Shown here one piece after another: positions 61,901-64,000 of a stretch of DNA of 64,000 nt. A model generated the notes under the pieces. That model did not search any database, was not told the origin of the DNA, and saw nothing but the letters and a program-made list of their open reading frames with translations. The position numbers and the translations under genes are program-made. Origin of the DNA: Tetragonia tetragonoides. Lineage: Eukaryota; Streptophyta; Magnoliopsida; Caryophyllales; Aizoaceae. Each line of letters opens with the position of its first letter. Position 1 is the first letter of the stretch. The DNA lies in the NCBI GenBank assembly GCA_038025085.1, contig CM076144.1:1984001-2048000 (forward strand), given 5' to 3'.

Positions 61901-64000
61901 TTGCATTTCTTCTATATCTGCATCTACTATGCCTATGCCCATTTGCTGATCTTTATGTTTAATGCTATGCATTACAGTGTCTCTTTCCGTCCTTTATCCC
62001 ACTGACAAAGACGTGATATTTACGAAAATATTTCAAGTTGAGAAGCGGGAGTTGAGAATAGCAACCAATGTTAGTTCTGCTTTCTTTTTCTTTAATCAAT
62101 TATGATATCTATGTTTTCCCCATCTCTTACACAACTTTCCAAATATAAGGTACCTGAGCTTTGTCGTGCTGGATTGAGGTTAAGAGATATTGCATTTGAA
62201 GTTGTTAATTCCGATGGTGAAGTTGATCAAGCTATTCATGACGAAGTCAAGCATGGCCGATCACATACTTTACTAATAAGGACAGACTTACCAGATTTTG
62301 ATGATTCTTTAAGATACGCTTTTCGTAGTGGGCGTTGTGTCATTCCTTCTTTGACTCTTCCTCGGATAGAGGGAAGCTTTGACATTGAGGCGGTTCACTC
62401 TGATCACCAAGAGCTCTGTTTCAAATTCAAGGTTTTTGAAAACTGCAGCATGGTTTCTTACATTGTTGTTTTTTGCCGTTTTCTTCTCATATTTCCCTTT
62501 TACAGGTTAACGTCTCACTAGCAACACATACTGGGAACAATATCAATTCTGATGTCGAAGCTTCGGAGGACGAGAATGATGATGGCATATCTCAATTCTC
62601 AGATGAGGAATTCAATACTTATCCAGTTTCTCTTGCTGCAAAGAATGGGGTAACCATGATGATATCTTAGCTGTGAAATGATTTCTTGTCATGTTATGTT
62701 TTGCTGATAAATGAGTTCATTTTTACAAAAAAAATTCACAGAATTGAACCAAGATTCTTTTCCGTGGTGAGCTGCATCTCCATGTTGCCTAACTCTGCCT
62801 CAACTCTGTCTGTTTAGGTGTCTGTTTCACAACCTCAAAACAGGGAGTTCGATGTTGTCTCTCCTGTCCAAGAATTACCTGAGGAACACCGAGAGTGTAT
62901 ATCTCAATCTTTTGGTGGAATATCCGTGCGCCATACAGATTCATTTTCCTCCAAGAATGCCACTACTTCAACGATATCAAAGTTGCAGAAAAAGCAGGCA
63001 AGTTAGATAACATTATAGCTTGTAATTCTATACTATTAATTTGGCCTTTAACCTATGCTTTAATAGGAATGTCGCATGCAGTTATGTGTTGGTTATTTTT
63101 TATTTTTATTGTAGGGTATCCTCCCAGAAACTCCATGTAAGTTGTATGACCCACGGGACAAGCTCAACAATGACCTATTTAAATCTCCAGATGGAAAGAC
63201 AATACCTTTAAATTCTTTTATTGCCAAGAATGCAAAAACTATGATGCGACCTGAGTCACCTGACTTACAGAGCTTTCAGTTAAATCTGCAGAAAAAGCAG
63301 GTACGATCAGAAAACATGATAGCTTATAATTATATAAAGTTTTATTTTGATTTTACATCCAAATTCTTCATCTCTGTGATTCTTATATGTTATACATGAA
63401 TGTGGCATGAATTATATGCTGTTGATTTACTCTTTCCTCGACAGGATACTCTCCCAGAAACTCCAAGCGAGCAGTATGATCCGAACAACGAACTCAATGA
63501 TATATTTCAATCTCCTCCAGGACAGACAATCTCTTTAAATCCTGTTAGCCCTGAGCATTCAATAAGAATAATGGGGCCTGACTTGCAGGACTTGCAGGTA
63601 AATTAAGATAATGCAGGAGATCTTGTACTTTTTGGCATCCTTAATTTGGTTTCAGTTCATCATCATCATCATCATCAGAATTTTGGAGTTACTGTCAGTA
63701 CCTTCAGTTGTATGTTCTTTTGTTGAATCTTTTGTCAGGCTGCTTTGTTGCTGTTGCAACTATAACATCGTGTTATTTTGTGACTTTACTATATGCTTTG
63801 CTCCAGGATGTTGAAAAGGAAATTTGTGAATATGGTTTAAAAATAAATGAACATGAAGAAGTCTTGAAGGCCCTCAAAGTCCATAGGGATGCAGCTGTTT
63901 TAAGCTTACAAGGTTGATTTTTTCTTGTTCACCCCCCTTCAGATTTTTTCAGCATAGTTTGTGTTTCCATAATAAACTAGATCATCTTGCTTATCCCTAT
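45917..64000 (+). CDS. GMI1: GMI1-like GHKL ATPase / SMC-hinge-family gene, 35 exons seen, 3' truncated
   Basis: Exons run from 45917–46254 and 47281–47313 to 63445–63597 and 63807–63912 and continue past the window. Start MQGKKRPLQSIYNEG. Order: KVYKFQVLLPNG, then the GHKL ATPase with ETALSDLIDNSLQAVW (N box), VFDTGPGMDGTEENS (G1 box) and KLAIGGKPPFL…FFGMFGYGGTIASMHLGR. Beta-rich repeat modules follow (for example LVLSLLDEPHILSISCQVEP), then an acidic linker and the start of a helical region (VEKEICEYGLKINEHEEVL). This matches plant GMI1, related to SMCHD1 and to the RNA-directed DNA methylation factor DMS3; known members act in DNA repair or recombination. The SMC hinge would lie beyond 64000. 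Single-step frameshifts in three exons (46254, 53034–53160 and 55196–55388 regions) make this either a decaying gene or a sequence with errors. GT–AG sites are otherwise kept. Confidence 0.85.
46617..46876. repeat. Tandem duplication of about 130 bp in intron 1 of the GMI1-like gene
   Basis: The unit from ACATTGGGTGTCTGTGCTTG through TTTTCCATTTCGGTT occurs at about 46620–46747 and again at 46752–46871, with a few substitutions and a 7-bp indel. It is preceded by a T-rich low-complexity run (46520–46598). Confidence 0.9.
55482..55774. mobile_element. Foldback MITE in an intron of the GMI1-like gene
   Basis: The left arm ACCGTTTGGCCTAGCTTCT…CCACTCCTGCCTCCACCTCC pairs with the right arm GGAGGTGGAGGCGATAGTGG…AGGAGCTAGGCCAAATAGGT. 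The TIRs are about 110 bp. It lies in the intron between 55388 and 55957. Target duplication not resolved (TAA occurs on both sides with a few unpaired bases). Confidence 0.8.
55867..55911. repeat. (TG)n microsatellite
   Basis: An alternating TG run with one C interruption, just upstream of the exon at 55957. Confidence 0.9.
56953..57053. mobile_element. Half copy of the same foldback MITE
   Basis: CCGTTTCGCCTAGCTTCTACC…CCACTCCTGCATCCACCTCC matches the left arm of the element at 55482–55774 in the same orientation. No right arm follows. Confidence 0.75.
62818..63597 (+). repeat. Tandemly duplicated linker exons of the GMI1-like gene
   Basis: Exons 62818–62997, 63115–63300 and 63445–63597 are all phase 0 and of similar size (60, 62 and 51 codons). 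The second and third start ILPETPCKLYDPRDKLNND and TLPETPSEQYDPNNELND and share FxSPxGxTIxLN. The first and second both end LQKKQ. The introns after them also match (ATTATAGCTTGTAATTCTATA versus ATGATAGCTTATAATTATATA). This shows DNA-level duplication of an exon–intron unit. Confidence 0.9.

Noticed and set aside
1..64000. CRISPR array, biosynthetic cluster or bacterial-type system
   Set aside because: No regularly spaced repeats with unique spacers and no co-directional short-spaced genes. All genes are intron-rich plant genes of unrelated function.

Overview
The window is nuclear DNA from a flowering plant, most likely a eudicot. The genes are split into many short GT–AG exons with AT-rich introns. 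The proteins include a plastid starch synthase, a calmodulin-binding IQD protein, a phytolongin and TAP46. The gaps hold plant-type MITEs, tRNA-derived SINEs and LINE remnants. I cannot name the species from sequence alone. There is no operon, CRISPR array, phage or bacterial feature.

Layout, left to right. (a) 1–1.5 kb: probably the 5' part of an unrecognised minus-strand gene that runs off the left edge. (b) 4.2–9.1 kb, minus: a 10-exon alpha/beta hydrolase, preceded by a 787-bp PIF/Harbinger-like MITE in its upstream region. (c) 12.8–17.1 kb, plus: a complete 9-exon TAP46 (PP2A-associated TAP42/alpha4 protein). (d) 17.3–24.3 kb: a decayed interval with two inverted copies of kelch-like and phytolongin-3'-flank sequence, a 650-bp MULE-type element with a perfect 9-bp target duplication, LINE remnants and an orphan exon. 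(e) 24.4–25.3 kb, minus: intronless-CDS phytolongin. (f) 27.5–34.7 kb, minus: a complete 15-exon soluble starch synthase I. (g) 37.0–42.4 kb, minus: a complete 5-exon IQD protein. (h) 45.9–64.0 kb, plus: 35 exons of a GMI1-type (SMCHD1/DMS3-related) GHKL-ATPase/SMC-hinge gene, truncated by the window end.

The genes are independent housekeeping or signalling loci and show no shared pathway. The most unusual signals are in the GMI1-like gene. Its splice sites are nearly all intact, yet three exons carry single-step frameshifts. A run of linker exons has been tandemly duplicated, introns included, and one of these introns uses a GC donor. The other well-supported observations are insertions with clear target-site duplications: three SINEs, one RTE-tail insertion, one MULE and one PIF/Harbinger element. 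I found no convincing undescribed system. The exon and intron coordinates come from manual reading with reading-frame checks, not from transcripts.
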